This document shows, in pieces, positions 35,656-35,745 of a stretch of DNA of 35,745 bases. Numbering within the stretch: the stretch's first letter is position 1; each line of letters opens with the position of its first letter. Source of the stretch: Paracoccaceae bacterium (GTDB lineage Bacteria > Pseudomonadota > Alphaproteobacteria > Rhodobacterales > Rhodobacteraceae); NCBI GenBank assembly GCA_016778765.1, contig JADHOV010000029.1, positions 1 through 35,745 of the forward strand. The letters are read 5' to 3'. The position numbers and the translations under genes are program-made. The notes below the pieces were generated by a model, which did not search any database, was not told where the DNA came from, and saw only the letters and a list, made by a program, of their open reading frames with translations.

Positions 35656-35745
35656 GGAGACGTGGCCGAGTGGTCGAAGGCGCTCCCCTGCTAAGGGAGT
35701 AGGCCCGGAAGGGTCTCGAGGGTTCGAATCCCTTCGTCTCCGCCA
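35656..35745 (+). tRNA. tRNA-Ser (anticodon GCU)
   Basis: A complete 90-base type II tRNA ends exactly at the window edge. The acceptor stem GGAGACG (35656-35662) pairs with CGTCTCC (35735-35741), followed by discriminator G and an encoded CCA. The anticodon stem CTCCC/GGGAG frames the loop with GCT at 35690-35692, and a long variable arm typical of tRNA-Ser follows. The T-arm holds GGTTCGAATCC. It reads AGC and AGU codons. Confidence 0.97.

Overview
The window reads as a chromosomal segment from an alphaproteobacterium of the Rhodobacteraceae, most likely the marine Roseobacter group. The reasons are the protein character (for example the FtsW N-terminus, the short ProRS without an editing insert, the CTC-type L25 and the acetolactate synthase sequence), a moderate GC content with AT-rich intergenic stretches, and the gene order mraZ-rsmH-ftsL-ftsI-murE-murF-mraY-murD-ftsW-murG-murC. 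No phage, insertion sequence, CRISPR array or other mobile element was seen.

Layout. Positions 1-2182 hold the start of a cyclic-nucleotide-binding protein, a DUF1127 small protein and the Fe-S carrier ATPase Mrp. Positions 2183-2818 are a long AT-rich leader with three MraZ-type operator repeats, a promoter candidate and a leader RNA ending in a hairpin, resembling the UpsM sRNA described upstream of mraZ in Rhodobacter. Positions 2819-17045 carry the division and cell-wall (dcw) cluster from mraZ to murC. The genes are tightly packed and mostly joined by ATGA overlaps, but an antisense flavoprotein gene sits between murD and ftsW. The cluster stops after murC: murB, ddl, ftsQ, ftsA and ftsZ are not here. 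Instead an AbrB-type membrane protein lies tail to tail with murC.

Positions 18176-21503 are accessory: a Rieske oxygenase with a translationally coupled 70-residue protein, an XRE-type regulator behind a divergent intergenic region, and two small unknown genes. Positions 21640-24205 are ilvBN on the minus strand, preceded by a recognisable attenuator: promoter, a 10-codon leader peptide rich in Ile, Leu and Val, and an intrinsic terminator. Positions 24369-25692 are the rpsF-rpsR-rplI ribosomal operon with a strong terminator. Positions 25860-26095 hold no protein gene but look like a small structured RNA gene on the plus strand, with a TATAAT box, nested and competing stems, and a terminator.

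Positions 26177-35745 are housekeeping genes mixed with smaller ones: an exported unknown protein, proS, a DUF2237 protein, a decayed DUF2332 pseudogene, pth, rplY, an FMN-dependent lactate dehydrogenase, a MaoC-like hydratase, trpA, ychF and, at the very end, a complete tRNA-Ser(GCU). The DUF2332 gene appears to have lost its start codon through the same base change that turned the overlapping pth stop from TGA into TAA.

The central theme is peptidoglycan synthesis: MurC-F build the UDP-MurNAc-pentapeptide, MraY and MurG move it to the lipid carrier, and FtsW and FtsI polymerise and crosslink it at the septum, under probable MraZ control. All family assignments come from reading the translated sequence; no database search was possible.
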